Source: CAKVLS01 sp045638465 (GTDB taxonomy: Bacteria > Bacillota > Clostridia > Christensenellales > UBA1242). Taken from it: a stretch of DNA of 20,768 nucleotides. The position numbers and the translations under genes were made by a program. The DNA lies in NCBI GenBank assembly GCA_045638465.1, contig JAZUBK010000054.1, positions 1 through 20,768 of the forward strand, given 5' to 3'. This document shows positions 1 to 6,700 of the stretch, piece by piece. How positions within the stretch are numbered: the stretch's first letter is position 1; each line of letters opens with the position of its first letter. The notes below the pieces were generated by a model that searched no databases, had not been told where the DNA came from, and saw only the letters and a program-made list of their open reading frames with translations.

Positions 1-1
1 T

Positions 2-565
2 ACCATTCCTTATGATTTGGGTAAATTATATAATTGTAATAAAAGCGAAGATTTTTTATACATCGAAATAAATAATGCAAAAATTTTAAGAGATAATGAA
101 CAAGATTTTTATGATTTAATCAATTATAGGTGGAGCTTGATTCTGGAAACATTTAATAGTTCTCCTAGAATAAACAAAAAAGTTAGAATTATTGACGAAA
201 GAAACATAAAAAGAACTTCTTTAACCAAATTTAAGCAATATTTAGATTTAGAAAATCCTGAGCATAGATGTTTTATATGTGGAGATATAATAGCTGATAA
301 AGACTTGGCTATAGACCATGTAATTCCTTGGTCTTATATGTATAGTGATGATTTGTGGAATCTCGTATATATATGTCAACACTGTAATTCAATTAAGAGC
401 AACCTTATTCCTACAAAAGCTCAAATAGATAGATTAAAAGATAGGAATAATAGATTGCAAAAGCAACTTCATGACAATAAAATTTCAAATAAACTAGCTG
501 ATGAGCTTGATTTGGCTATTGAGAAAGATTATGTTAATAAGTTTTGGACAGGATGTAAAGGTTAA
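2..565 (+). CDS. HNH endonuclease, 5' end cut by window edge
   Basis: The reading frame is open to the left edge of the window, so the gene probably begins upstream; the first in-frame start candidate is TTG at 17, with no convincing ribosome site. Counting from that TTG, the C-terminal half has a classic HNH/McrA-type nuclease module: a CFIC knuckle (C85, C88), then DHVIPW (D100, H101), then CQHCNSIKSN (C120, C123, N124, K127). The two CxxC pairs would bind a structural zinc, and the D-H pair plus the later Asn form the metal-dependent active site. The roughly 80 residues before it are not recognised and may be a DNA-recognition or partner domain. A basic coiled stretch (about 136-160) follows the nuclease core. 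Leucine codons are mostly TTA/TTG, unlike ileS, suggesting recent acquisition. It could be a restriction, defence or phage-type nuclease; the missing upstream gene would decide. Confidence 0.85.
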   Translation, partial: TIPYDLGKLYNCNKSEDFLYIEINNAKILRDNEQDFYDLINYRWSLILETFNSSPRINKKVRIIDERNIKRTSLTKFKQYLDLENPEHRCFICGDIIADKDLAIDHVIPWSYMYSDDLWNLVYICQHCNSIKSNLIPTKAQIDRLKDRNNRLQKQLHDNKISNKLADELDLAIEKDYVNKFWTGCKG

Positions 566-570
566 ACTAA

Positions 571-601
571 AAAAACAACCTAGTGTTTAGGTTGTTTTTT
601 T
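571..601. terminator. Terminator hairpin between HNH gene and TPR gene, probably bidirectional
   Basis: A 12-bp stem (571-582 with 588-599, core ACAACCTA/TAGGTTGT) has a 5-nt loop and runs into T residues on the plus strand and, reading the minus strand, also into a T tract. It lies just after the HNH stop and 21 bp past the end of the convergent TPR gene, so it can serve both. A near copy lies at 1297-1328. Confidence 0.85.
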
Positions 602-621
602 GTTATATTTGATAATAGGTA

Positions 622-1167
622 TTAAGTATAATATTTATTTTTTGTAATATTTACTTTTTTGTACGAAGTTTCCTTTTCTAATCTTTTATATAGGAGTTTT
701 ACTTCATTTGATTGAGGATTGATTGCATAAGCTCTATTTGCATATTTTCTTGCTCTTTCAAAATTGCCTACATCACAATGTGCGCTGCCTAAAGAAGTAA
801 AAAGGGCTGCACTGCTGAATATATTTGCAAAAGTTTCTCCAATTTCTATTGCCTTGTTTGGTTGGTTGGTATTTCTGTAACAACTAGTCATTATTGGTAG
901 AATACTTTTTACGGCATCATCATTTGTTCGATATTTGTCCAATATTATTTGACATGCCTTGATTGATGCATTATAAGCTTCGCAATCTTTAGTCTCTTTT
1001 ATAAATTGAACTAGTTTGTTTGGGCTAAAAGTATCTATATCATAGTGGCTAAAATAAAAGTTGGCAACTTTTTGTAGTCTATTTTTTTCTAAGGTGATAA
1101 AGTATTCATCAGTAAATTTTCCATTACAATAATAGTATATTTCACCTTCAAATTCGAATCTCTCCAC
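622..1167 (-). CDS. Tetratricopeptide-repeat-like small protein
   Basis: A 181-residue, mostly helical protein. The N-terminus (VERFEFEGEIYYYCNGKF) looks like a small beta element. The C-terminal half carries TPR-like helices: a segment with NKAIEIGETFANIF, then a clear TPR consensus repeat with the pattern A-x-C-D-x-G-N-F-x-x-A-R-K-Y-A-x-x-A-Y-x-x-x-P. No catalytic motif is visible, so a scaffold or interaction role is inferred. I chose GTG at 1167 because it sits about 10 nt after AAAAGGA and follows a promoter-like TTGACA-N18-TATATT (minus strand, 1227-1198). ATG at 1206 is in frame but overlaps that promoter and lacks a ribosome site. The longer extension to 1275 is antisense to an XRE remnant. 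It converges on the HNH gene and shares a terminator with it. Function is unknown. Confidence 0.6.
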   Translation of the reverse strand: MERFEFEGEIYYYCNGKFTDEYFITLEKNRLQKVANFYFSHYDIDTFSPNKLVQFIKETKDCEAYNASIKACQIILDKYRTNDDAVKSILPIMTSCYRNTNQPNKAIEIGETFANIFSSAALFTSLGSAHCDVGNFERARKYANRAYAINPQSNEVKLLYKRLEKETSYKKVNITKNKYYT

Positions 1168-1197
1168 GGCAGAATATCCTTTTATATTTTTGTTAAT

Positions 1198-1227
1198 AAT
1201 ATACATTACTTTATGATGTAATGTCAA
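1198..1227 (-). promoter_or_regulatory. Promoter for the TPR-like gene
   Basis: On the minus strand TTGACA (1227-1222) is separated by 18 bp from TATATT (1203-1198). The start point would fall near 1191, giving a short leader with AAAAGGA before the GTG at 1167. The promoter lies inside the XRE-like remnant read on the other strand. Confidence 0.5.
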
Positions 1228-1298
1228 GCATTCAACAAATTGTGCAAATATGTGAAATATTAGATACGACCCCAAATGAATTATTTGAAATAAAATAA
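1200..1298 (+). pseudogene. C-terminal remnant of an XRE-family helix-turn-helix regulator
   Basis: The plus strand reads QICEILDTTPNELFEIK followed by TAA at 1296-1298. This is the characteristic end of a Cro/CI (HTH_3) domain, in which the last helices read roughly I-x-x-A-L-x-x-T-P-N-E-L-F. In-frame ATG at 1221 would give only 25 residues and there is no ribosome site; the frame is closed by TAA at 1197-1199. The recognition helix and N-terminal half are absent, so this is a broken gene rather than a functional repressor. It still has its own terminator (1297-1328). The TPR gene occupies the place of the missing half. The match is by eye to the family consensus, so a chance open stretch is possible but the fit is close. 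Confidence 0.55.
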
Positions 1299-1328
1299 AA
1301 ACAACCTAAATTATAGGTTGTTTTTTTT
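1297..1328 (+). terminator. Terminator hairpin downstream of XRE remnant
   Basis: A stem of AAAAACAACCTA (1297-1308) and its complement (1314-1325) with loop AATTA is followed by a T tract to 1328. It uses the same stem sequence as the terminator at 571-601 with only the loop changed, and begins at the stop codon of the XRE remnant. Confidence 0.8.
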
Positions 1329-1394
1329 GTTATGTTTTTTTTGTGTTTTCTTCGATAATAATATCTTTTTTCCTTTTCGATGTGACTTTTTTGG

Positions 1395-1419
1395 TACACA
1401 ATGTGTGATATATTGTGTA
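1395..1419. promoter_or_regulatory. Extended -10 promoter with overlapping operator-like inverted repeat
   Basis: TGATATATT (1406-1414) is an extended -10 element; no good -35 is seen. A perfect 8-9-8 inverted repeat, TACACAAT (1395-1402) and ATTGTGTA (1412-1419), overlaps it, and a smaller nested palindrome, ACACA-A-TGTGT, lies at 1396-1406. The start point would be near 1421, about 16 nt before the ATG at 1437. This geometry is typical of a repressor-controlled promoter; the regulator is unknown. Confidence 0.45.
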
Positions 1420-1436
1420 TAAGAAGAGGTGAAGAT

Positions 1437-1739
1437 ATGGATAGAATAATTGTAAAAAATGGTTGTGACTTTGGTGAAATGGGAAAAGTTCTGGACAAGG
1501 ACTTTTTGGTTTGCCGTGCAAAAAATTATTTCAAGGCAAGAGGTATTGATTTAGATTTTAGTAGTGAGATTTCTGAGGATAGATATATTGAGATTATGCA
1601 CAGTGGGGCTTTAAATAGAGCAGATAAGAATTTTCTTCTTGCTATTTTTCAAAAGGGTTTTGGCAAAAGAGTTGCTTTTATCAAAAGTGAGCCTATGTTT
1701 TTTGCGCTTATTGACGATTTTGTACCTGCCGTTATATAA
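1437..1739 (+). CDS. Hypothetical 100-residue protein
   Basis: I do not recognise this protein. ATG at 1437 is preceded at the right distance by AGAGGTGAAG, while the in-frame ATG at 1401 lies within the promoter and has no ribosome site. The sequence is soluble and mixed: a short beta start (MDRIIVKNG), then helical segments around KNYFKARGIDLDF and EDRYIEIMHSG, then LNRADKNFLLAIFQKGFG and a hydrophobic ending (FFALIDDFVPAVI). No cysteine pairs, signal peptide or membrane helix is evident. It could be a small regulatory or stress protein. It is monocistronic, ending 8 bp before the -35 of the ileS promoter, with no terminator of its own before the T-box. Confidence 0.6.
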   Translation: MDRIIVKNGCDFGEMGKVLDKDFLVCRAKNYFKARGIDLDFSSEISEDRYIEIMHSGALNRADKNFLLAIFQKGFGKRVAFIKSEPMFFALIDDFVPAVI

Positions 1740-1747
1740 AAAAGTGG

Positions 1748-1776
1748 TTGACATAAAAAGGGATTTGGGGTACACT
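1748..1776 (+). promoter_or_regulatory. Sigma-A-type promoter of the ileS T-box transcript
   Basis: A perfect -35 TTGACA (1748-1753) is separated by 17 bp from TACACT (1771-1776, four of six matches to TATAAT). The start point is predicted near 1783, giving a leader of about 310 nt before ileS. Confidence 0.8.
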
Positions 1777-1782
1777 AAATGC

Positions 1783-2049
1783 AGTTAAATATTTTGCGAT
1801 AATTTAGGACAAGTCTTTTAAAATCCCTTATTACAGAGAGCGTAAGAGTGGTGGAACTTATGCATAATATTTTAAAAGGTATCACCTGATAGCTGCAATC
1901 CCGAAAAAGCCATTGAGTAAGGAGCGCCGATTGTTCACCGTTATATGAACCGAATATGTTAGTATTCTGTATTTTTAGTAGATACTTGCTTTCTACATAA
2001 GTGGTTGCCGTCAAAAGGTCTTATGTGCTTTTTGGTGGCACTTTTTTTT
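1783..2049 (+). promoter_or_regulatory. T-box leader (isoleucine) controlling ileS
   Basis: This untranslated leader senses uncharged tRNA-Ile and switches between terminator and antiterminator. Seen in order: GGACAAGT near 1808, the AGAGAG box (about 1835-1840), a GGTG arm near 1850 that can pair with CACC, a specifier region with ATC (Ile codon, 1881-1883) directly before ACC, a GAGTAA box at 1915-1920 (cf. the GAGTAGG element), a CCGTTAT element before stem III (GTAGA/TCTAC, about 1979-1995), and the T-box itself (AAGTGGTTGCCG, about 1999-2010). The T-box UGGU (2002-2005) would pair with the ACCA end of tRNA-Ile, whose discriminator base is A. The T-box 3' half is shared with the terminator stem. 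The stop-or-go decision point lies about 45 bp before the ileS ATG. Confidence 0.85.
2006..2049 (+). terminator. T-box regulated intrinsic terminator
   Basis: TGCCGTCAAAAG (2006-2017) pairs with CTTTTTGGTGGCA (2028-2040) through about 11-12 pairs including two G-U pairs, followed by CTTTTTTTT. Its 5' arm is the 3' part of the T-box, so binding of uncharged tRNA-Ile and antiterminator formation would exclude it. Confidence 0.8.
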
Positions 2050-2092
2050 GTAAAATATTTAAGCGAAAATATATTAGGAGAAAAAGAATTTT

Positions 2093-5000
2093 ATGAAAAA
2101 AGAAGTAGGAATTCCAAATTTTATAGAACTTGAAAAAAACACTCTAAAATTTTGGAAAGACAACAAATGTTTTGAAAAATTAGTTGAGCAAAACAAAAAC
2201 AACGAAAGATTTAGATTCCTTGATGGCCCAATCACCGCCAACAACAGATCTGGTGTTCACCATATCTTCGGTAGAACTTTGAAAGATATTACTATCAAGT
2301 ACAACGCCATGAAAGGTAAAGATTGCCATTACCAAAACGGTTTTGACGCTCAAGGTATGTGGGTTGAGGTTAACGTAGAAAAAGAACTAGGCCTAAACGG
2401 AAAACCAGAGATTATAGAGTATGGTATGGATAAGTTTACTAACAAATGTATGGAAAGAGTAAACTATTTTGCAAACGAAATCACAAACCAAAGTATCCGT
2501 ATGGGTCAATGGATGGACTGGGACAACAGTTACTACACAAATACCGACGAAAATATCTTGGCTATTTGGCACTTTTTGAAAAAATGCAACGACAATGGCT
2601 GGATTATTAAGAAAAATAGACCAATGGTATGGTGCCCAAGATGTGGAACATCACTATCTGAGCACGAAATGGCTGGTAGTTACCATGACGTAACACACAC
2701 AGCTATCTTTGCTAAATTCCCAGTTAAAGGCCAAGACTTTAAAATGGTTGCTTGGACAACTACACCATGGACACTTTCTGCAAACGTTGCCCTTGCTGTA
2801 AACCCAGAAAATGACTATATCAAAGTACTTCAAAAAGAAACTGGCGAAAAACTTGTTATCGGTAAAGAAGCTTTGAAGGTAATAAAAGGCGAAACTGAAG
2901 TTTTGGAAGAGTTTAAAGGCGAAAAACTTGTTGGCCTTGAGTACGAAACTTGCTTCCCAGAGCTAGTTGATCAACAATTTGCTCACAAGATCGTTCCTTG
3001 GGAAGATGTTGATAGCACAGAGGGTTGCGGCGTTGTTCACATCGCTCCTGGTTGTGGTGCAGAAGACTTTGAGCTTGGCAAAAGACATAATCTTCCTGAA
3101 ATTTGCCCAATTGATGACCAAGGCGTTATGTTAGATAGCTGCGGATTCTTGGCAGGACATAAGACAACTGATGTTGTAGATATGGTTGTAAATAGACTAG
3201 ACCAAGACGGCAAACTTATGTATGCTCACCCATACAAACATAGCTATCCTTTCTGCTGGAGATGTAAAACAGACCTTGTATATAAGCTAATTTCTACTTG
3301 GTATATCAATATGGACGCAATAAGACCTATGCTTGTAAAGGCACTAGATGAAGTAGAATTCCAACCAGAATATGGCAAAAAGAGAATGCTTGACTGGTTA
3401 AATAACATGGGCGACTGGAATATTTCAAGAAGCCGTTTCTATGGCCTTCCACTACCATTTTATGTATGTAAAGAATGTGGCAAAGTTCATGTAATAGGCG
3501 GAATTGATGAGCTTAGAGCAAAAGCTGTAAACCCAGAAGAAATAGATAAACTACCACATATCCATAGACCATGGATTGACAATGTAAAAATCAAATGTGA
3601 CGGCTGCGGAGCTACTGTTGAGAGAGTGCCAGAAGTAGGTGACTGTTGGCTAGATGCTGGTATCACTCCATTTAGTACCAAAAAGTACTTTACTGACCCA
3701 GACTTTTTCAAAAAGAACTTCCCAAGCGAATACGTTTGTGAAATGATCGAACAAATCAAACTTTGGTTCTACTCACTACTTGTAATGAGTGTAGTACTTA
3801 CAGGACATGCTCCATATACCAAAGTTGTAACTTACCAATATGTAAAAGACGAGCACGGTAACGAATTCCACAAGAGTGGCGGAAACAGTCTTGATTGTGA
3901 CGTAGTTGCAGACAAAGTAGGTGCTGACACTATAAGATACGTATATGGTGGTGCAAACCCAGTATACGATATAAGATTTGGTTATAGCCTAACTGACGAG
4001 GCAAGAAGAAAAATGATGGGACTTTGGAACGCATATACATTCTTTAATACATATGCTTGTATCGATAACCCAGACATTGCAAACTACAAACCTGATCTTA
4101 AAAAACTAAATGTAACAGACAAGTGGCTACTTCATAGAGTAAATGAGTTTGTAAAACAATCAGACGAATACTATGCAGCTCACAAAAACTATTTAGTTGT
4201 AAAAGAATTTGAAACTTTGATTGATGACCTTTCTAACTTCTATATTCGTATCAACAGAAGAAGATTCTGGAAATCTGAAAACAAACAAGATCAAATGGAC
4301 GCATATTACTGCCTATATCACGCACTAAAATCTGTAACATCAGTACTTGCTCCTATTGTTCCATTTATGACAGAGTACATCTGGCAAAATATGGTTAGAG
4401 AAGTAGAAAAGACAGAGGCAGAATTTGTTTTGGCTGGTGGATTCCCAACATACAAAGCAGAGTGGAACTTTGGTGACGTTCTTGATAGAGCAAATGTTGC
4501 AAGAGATATCATAACCGTAGCTCAAAGACTACGTAATGAAAACCAAATCAAAGTAAAACAACCACTAAAAACTATGTACCTAATGCTAGGCGACAAAGAA
4601 AAAGCTGCTGTTTCTGACTTTGAATCTATAATCAAAGACGAACTAAACATCAAAGAAGTTGTATTTGAGCAAGATTCTAGCAAGTTTAACGATGCTTTCC
4701 TTGGCGTAAACTTCAAAACCGCAGGTGCTGTACTAAAAGGTGACGTACAAAGACTAAAGACAACTCTTGCTGGACTATCTGCAGAAGATATGGCAAAAGC
4801 GGTAGAAGAATACAAAACTGGCAGCGTAAAACTAAATGGATTTGATAGTTTGGCTTCTGATATCTTTACTCTAAACAACAAGCCAAAAGCAGATTTTGTT
4901 ATAGCAAATATCGAAAATGTTTCTATCGTTCTTGATATTACTATCGACGAAAACTTGATGAAGGAAGGTTTGTCAAGAGAACTTATCCGTACTATCCAAG

Positions 5001-5212
5001 TACTTCGTAAAGAGGCTAACTTCAACATTGAACAAAGAATCAGCCTATATATTGAAACAGACGATGCAACACTAAACTCTGTAATCGAAACTTACAAAGA
5101 AAAAATTATCAGCGAGGCACTAGTAAGTAGCTTTGGACCTATCGCAAACCCAAGCTTGACTAAACAAGTAGAAGTAGGCGGCGAAACTGTTACTGTGTCT
5201 TTGAAGGACTAA
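2093..5212 (+). CDS. ileS: Isoleucine--tRNA ligase, atypical HIGH/HKS subfamily
   Basis: This 1039-residue class I synthetase charges tRNA-Ile in the cytoplasm. Visible landmarks are: the HIGH signature as GVHH (54-57) within PITANNRSGVHHIFGR; a zinc knuckle CPRC (181-184); WTTTPWTL (221-228) opening the CP1 editing domain; further CWRC, CKEC and CDGC pairs; DCWLDAG, the counterpart of the usual DVWFDSG; and a KMSKS loop altered to FHKSGGN (592-598). The HKS-type loop and PITANN opening match, from memory, a bacterial IleRS subfamily with HKSWGN, so the change is probably a lineage trait. ATG at 2093 follows AGGAG about 12 nt upstream. The Ile-specific T-box leader independently supports the amino-acid assignment. 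Eukaryote-like IleRS enzymes are often mupirocin-tolerant; whether this one is, is inference. GNAT and methyltransferase genes follow at once. Confidence 0.95.
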   Translation: MKKEVGIPNFIELEKNTLKFWKDNKCFEKLVEQNKNNERFRFLDGPITANNRSGVHHIFGRTLKDITIKYNAMKGKDCHYQNGFDAQGMWVEVNVEKELGLNGKPEIIEYGMDKFTNKCMERVNYFANEITNQSIRMGQWMDWDNSYYTNTDENILAIWHFLKKCNDNGWIIKKNRPMVWCPRCGTSLSEHEMAGSYHDVTHTAIFAKFPVKGQDFKMVAWTTTPWTLSANVALAVNPENDYIKVLQKETGEKLVIGKEALKVIKGETEVLEEFKGEKLVGLEYETCFPELVDQQFAHKIVPWEDVDSTEGCGVVHIAPGCGAEDFELGKRHNLPEICPIDDQGVMLDSCGFLAGHKTTDVVDMVVNRLDQDGKLMYAHPYKHSYPFCWRCKTDLVYKLISTWYINMDAIRPMLVKALDEVEFQPEYGKKRMLDWLNNMGDWNISRSRFYGLPLPFYVCKECGKVHVIGGIDELRAKAVNPEEIDKLPHIHRPWIDNVKIKCDGCGATVERVPEVGDCWLDAGITPFSTKKYFTDPDFFKKNFPSEYVCEMIEQIKLWFYSLLVMSVVLTGHAPYTKVVTYQYVKDEHGNEFHKSGGNSLDCDVVADKVGADTIRYVYGGANPVYDIRFGYSLTDEARRKMMGLWNAYTFFNTYACIDNPDIANYKPDLKKLNVTDKWLLHRVNEFVKQSDEYYAAHKNYLVVKEFETLIDDLSNFYIRINRRRFWKSENKQDQMDAYYCLYHALKSVTSVLAPIVPFMTEYIWQNMVREVEKTEAEFVLAGGFPTYKAEWNFGDVLDRANVARDIITVAQRLRNENQIKVKQPLKTMYLMLGDKEKAAVSDFESIIKDELNIKEVVFEQDSSKFNDAFLGVNFKTAGAVLKGDVQRLKTTLAGLSAEDMAKAVEEYKTGSVKLNGFDSLASDIFTLNNKPKADFVIANIENVSIVLDITIDENLMKEGLSRELIRTIQVLRKEANFNIEQRISLYIETDDATLNSVIETYKEKIISEALVSSFGPIANPSLTKQVEVGGETVTVSLKD

Positions 5213-5218
5213 TAAATT

Positions 5219-5749
5219 ATGATTTTTATGAAAGAAGACGAGGCTATCTGCCTAAATGACGGCGAAGATGTTATTACATTTCCGCTTATGCAAGAAGAGC
5301 TTGAACTTTTGATCAAAGATACAAAATATTTTTGTAACTATATCAACCTAAATTATGTTAGTGAGGACTTGACTGACGAAAAAGTCCTTGCTAACCTAAA
5401 AAATCAATTAGAAAAAATGAAAAACGACAAGCAAAACAATATTTGGCATGCTATTTGGGTTGTGGCTTCTGTAAAATACAAATCAATCGTAGGCAGAATC
5501 AACTTCCTTGGCACTCCAGATGTAACAGGTAAGGTAAATGTAGACTTTTACACCCATACCCCTTTTAGACGTCAAGGTATTATGAGTAGTGCAATGGGGC
5601 TTATTACTGGTTTTGCTATCGACAACGGAGCATCACTTGTAGAGGCTATCGTAGAAAAAGACAATTTACCTGCACAAAAAGTACTAGAAAATAACGAATT
5701 TGAAAAGGTTATAAACGACGAAACAATCGTTTATACAAAAGGAAAATAA
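5219..5749 (+). CDS. GNAT-family N-acetyltransferase
   Basis: A 176-residue protein with the acetyl-CoA-dependent GNAT fold, closest in layout to RimJ/RimL-type enzymes. Evidence: a central beta segment (VKYKSIVGRINFLG), a strand leading to motif A in THTPFRRQGIMSSAMGLI, where R-R-x-G-x-x is the pyrophosphate-binding loop, and the late motif VEKDNLPAQKVLENNEFEKV (N-x-x-A-x-x-V-x-E-x-x-x-F), typical of this family. The second glycine of the usual RxxGxG/A loop is replaced (RRQGIM), a tolerated variant. ATG at 5219 lies 6 bp after the ileS stop; AAGGA is within ileS about 11 nt upstream. Its stop overlaps the next start by one base, so the three genes are almost certainly co-transcribed under the T-box. 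The substrate (ribosomal protein, small amine or antibiotic) cannot be told. Confidence 0.85.
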   Translation: MIFMKEDEAICLNDGEDVITFPLMQEELELLIKDTKYFCNYINLNYVSEDLTDEKVLANLKNQLEKMKNDKQNNIWHAIWVVASVKYKSIVGRINFLGTPDVTGKVNVDFYTHTPFRRQGIMSSAMGLITGFAIDNGASLVEAIVEKDNLPAQKVLENNEFEKVINDETIVYTKGK

Positions 5750-6606
5750 TGAGATACAATAGCGAATGGAAAGATTATGTTGTAATCAAAACAGGAAATG
5801 GCGAAAAACTAGAAAAATGGGGTGATGTAACCCTTCTTCGTCCTGATCCTCAAGTTATTTGGAAGACAACAGAAGATTTATCTAAATATAAAGGCTTATG
5901 TGCTCACTATCACCGTATAGGTGGTGGCGGAGAGTGGGAATATCTAAAAGAAACTCCAAAAGAATGGGTCGTTTCTTGGAGAGATTTACGCTTTAAAGTT
6001 AAACCAATGGGTTTTAAACACACAGGATTATTTCCAGAACAAGCAACAAACTGGGCAACTATGATTGATTTAATCAAAAATGCAAACCGCCCAATCAAGG
6101 TTTTGAATTTATTTGCATATACTGGTGGTGCTACCGTTGCGTGTACTTCGGCCGGTGCTGTGGTTACGCACGTAGATAGCGCAAAAAACATGGTAGAAAG
6201 AGCAGGAGAAAACTTAGAAGCATCAGGACTTCGCCAAAAGCCAGTTAGATTTATTGTAGACGACTGCAAAAAATTTGTTCAAAGAGAAATAAAACGTGGC
6301 AACAAATATGACGCTATCATTATGGATCCTCCAAGTTATGGCAGAGGCCCAACTGGTGAGATGTGGAAGATAGAAGAGAATTTGTATGACTTAGTTGAAC
6401 TTTGCAAACAAGTTTTGAGTGACAATCCGCTATTTTTCCTTATCAATAGTTACACAACAGGTCTTCAACCAACCGTTATGCAATCTATCCTTTGCAAGGT
6501 GCTAAACGTAGCTACAGACAAAGTAGACGCATACGAAGTAGCCCTTCCAACAGAAGAGGGAATATTCCTTCCTTGCGGTTGCAGTGCTATGTACGTAAAT
6601 AAATAA
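5749..6606 (+). CDS. Class I SAM-dependent methyltransferase, RlmI/COG1092-like
   Basis: A 285-residue methyltransferase resembling the catalytic half of RlmI/RlmK-type 23S rRNA cytosine-C5 enzymes. Motif I is LNLFAYTGG (119-127), the acidic end of strand 2 is HVDSAKNMV (141-149), motif III contains VDDCKKFVQ, and motif IV is MDPPSYGRG (192-200). The DPPSYGRG motif and the GFKHTGLFPEQ segment (88-98) fit this family well. The N-terminal PUA domain of full-length RlmI (about 390-400 residues) is absent, as in the shorter COG1092 proteins. The catalytic cysteine expected near the end (family PCS or GCS) may be in FLPCGCSAMYV. Substrate is inferred to be rRNA. ATG overlaps the preceding stop (TAATG) and follows AAAGGAAAA. 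A strong terminator follows at once. Confidence 0.9.
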   Translation: MRYNSEWKDYVVIKTGNGEKLEKWGDVTLLRPDPQVIWKTTEDLSKYKGLCAHYHRIGGGGEWEYLKETPKEWVVSWRDLRFKVKPMGFKHTGLFPEQATNWATMIDLIKNANRPIKVLNLFAYTGGATVACTSAGAVVTHVDSAKNMVERAGENLEASGLRQKPVRFIVDDCKKFVQREIKRGNKYDAIIMDPPSYGRGPTGEMWKIEENLYDLVELCKQVLSDNPLFFLINSYTTGLQPTVMQSILCKVLNVATDKVDAYEVALPTEEGIFLPCGCSAMYVNK

Positions 6607-6607
6607 C

Positions 6608-6639
6608 AAAAAGCAAGATAACTTTATCTTGCTTTTTTT
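6608..6639 (+). terminator. Terminator of the ileS operon
   Basis: A 13-bp stem (6608-6620 with 6625-6637; core GCAAGATA/TATCTTGC) with loop ACTT ends in a run of T. It lies directly after the methyltransferase stop. Its 3' arm overlaps the -35 of the following promoter. Confidence 0.9.
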
Positions 6640-6657
6640 ATGGTTTTCGTTTATAAT
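6629..6657 (+). promoter_or_regulatory. Promoter of the downstream RluA-family gene
   Basis: TTGCTT (6629-6634) is spaced 17 bp from a perfect TATAAT (6652-6657). The start would be near 6664, giving a leader of about 37 nt ending in GGGGAGAG before ATG 6701. The -35 lies inside the terminator hairpin. Confidence 0.65.
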
Positions 6658-6700
6658 GCTTATAGCATATAGGTCACTGAGTGTGGCTGGGGAGAGAAAT

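Noticed and set aside
1207..1275. The N-terminal extension of the TPR-like gene to 1275
   Set aside because: It is antisense to the XRE remnant and lies upstream of the minus-strand promoter, so I used the GTG at 1167.
4522..5028. A 168-residue open frame on the minus strand inside ileS
   Set aside because: It lies antisense to a clear conserved synthetase, with a Ser/Ile-rich composition typical of shadow frames and no ribosome site.
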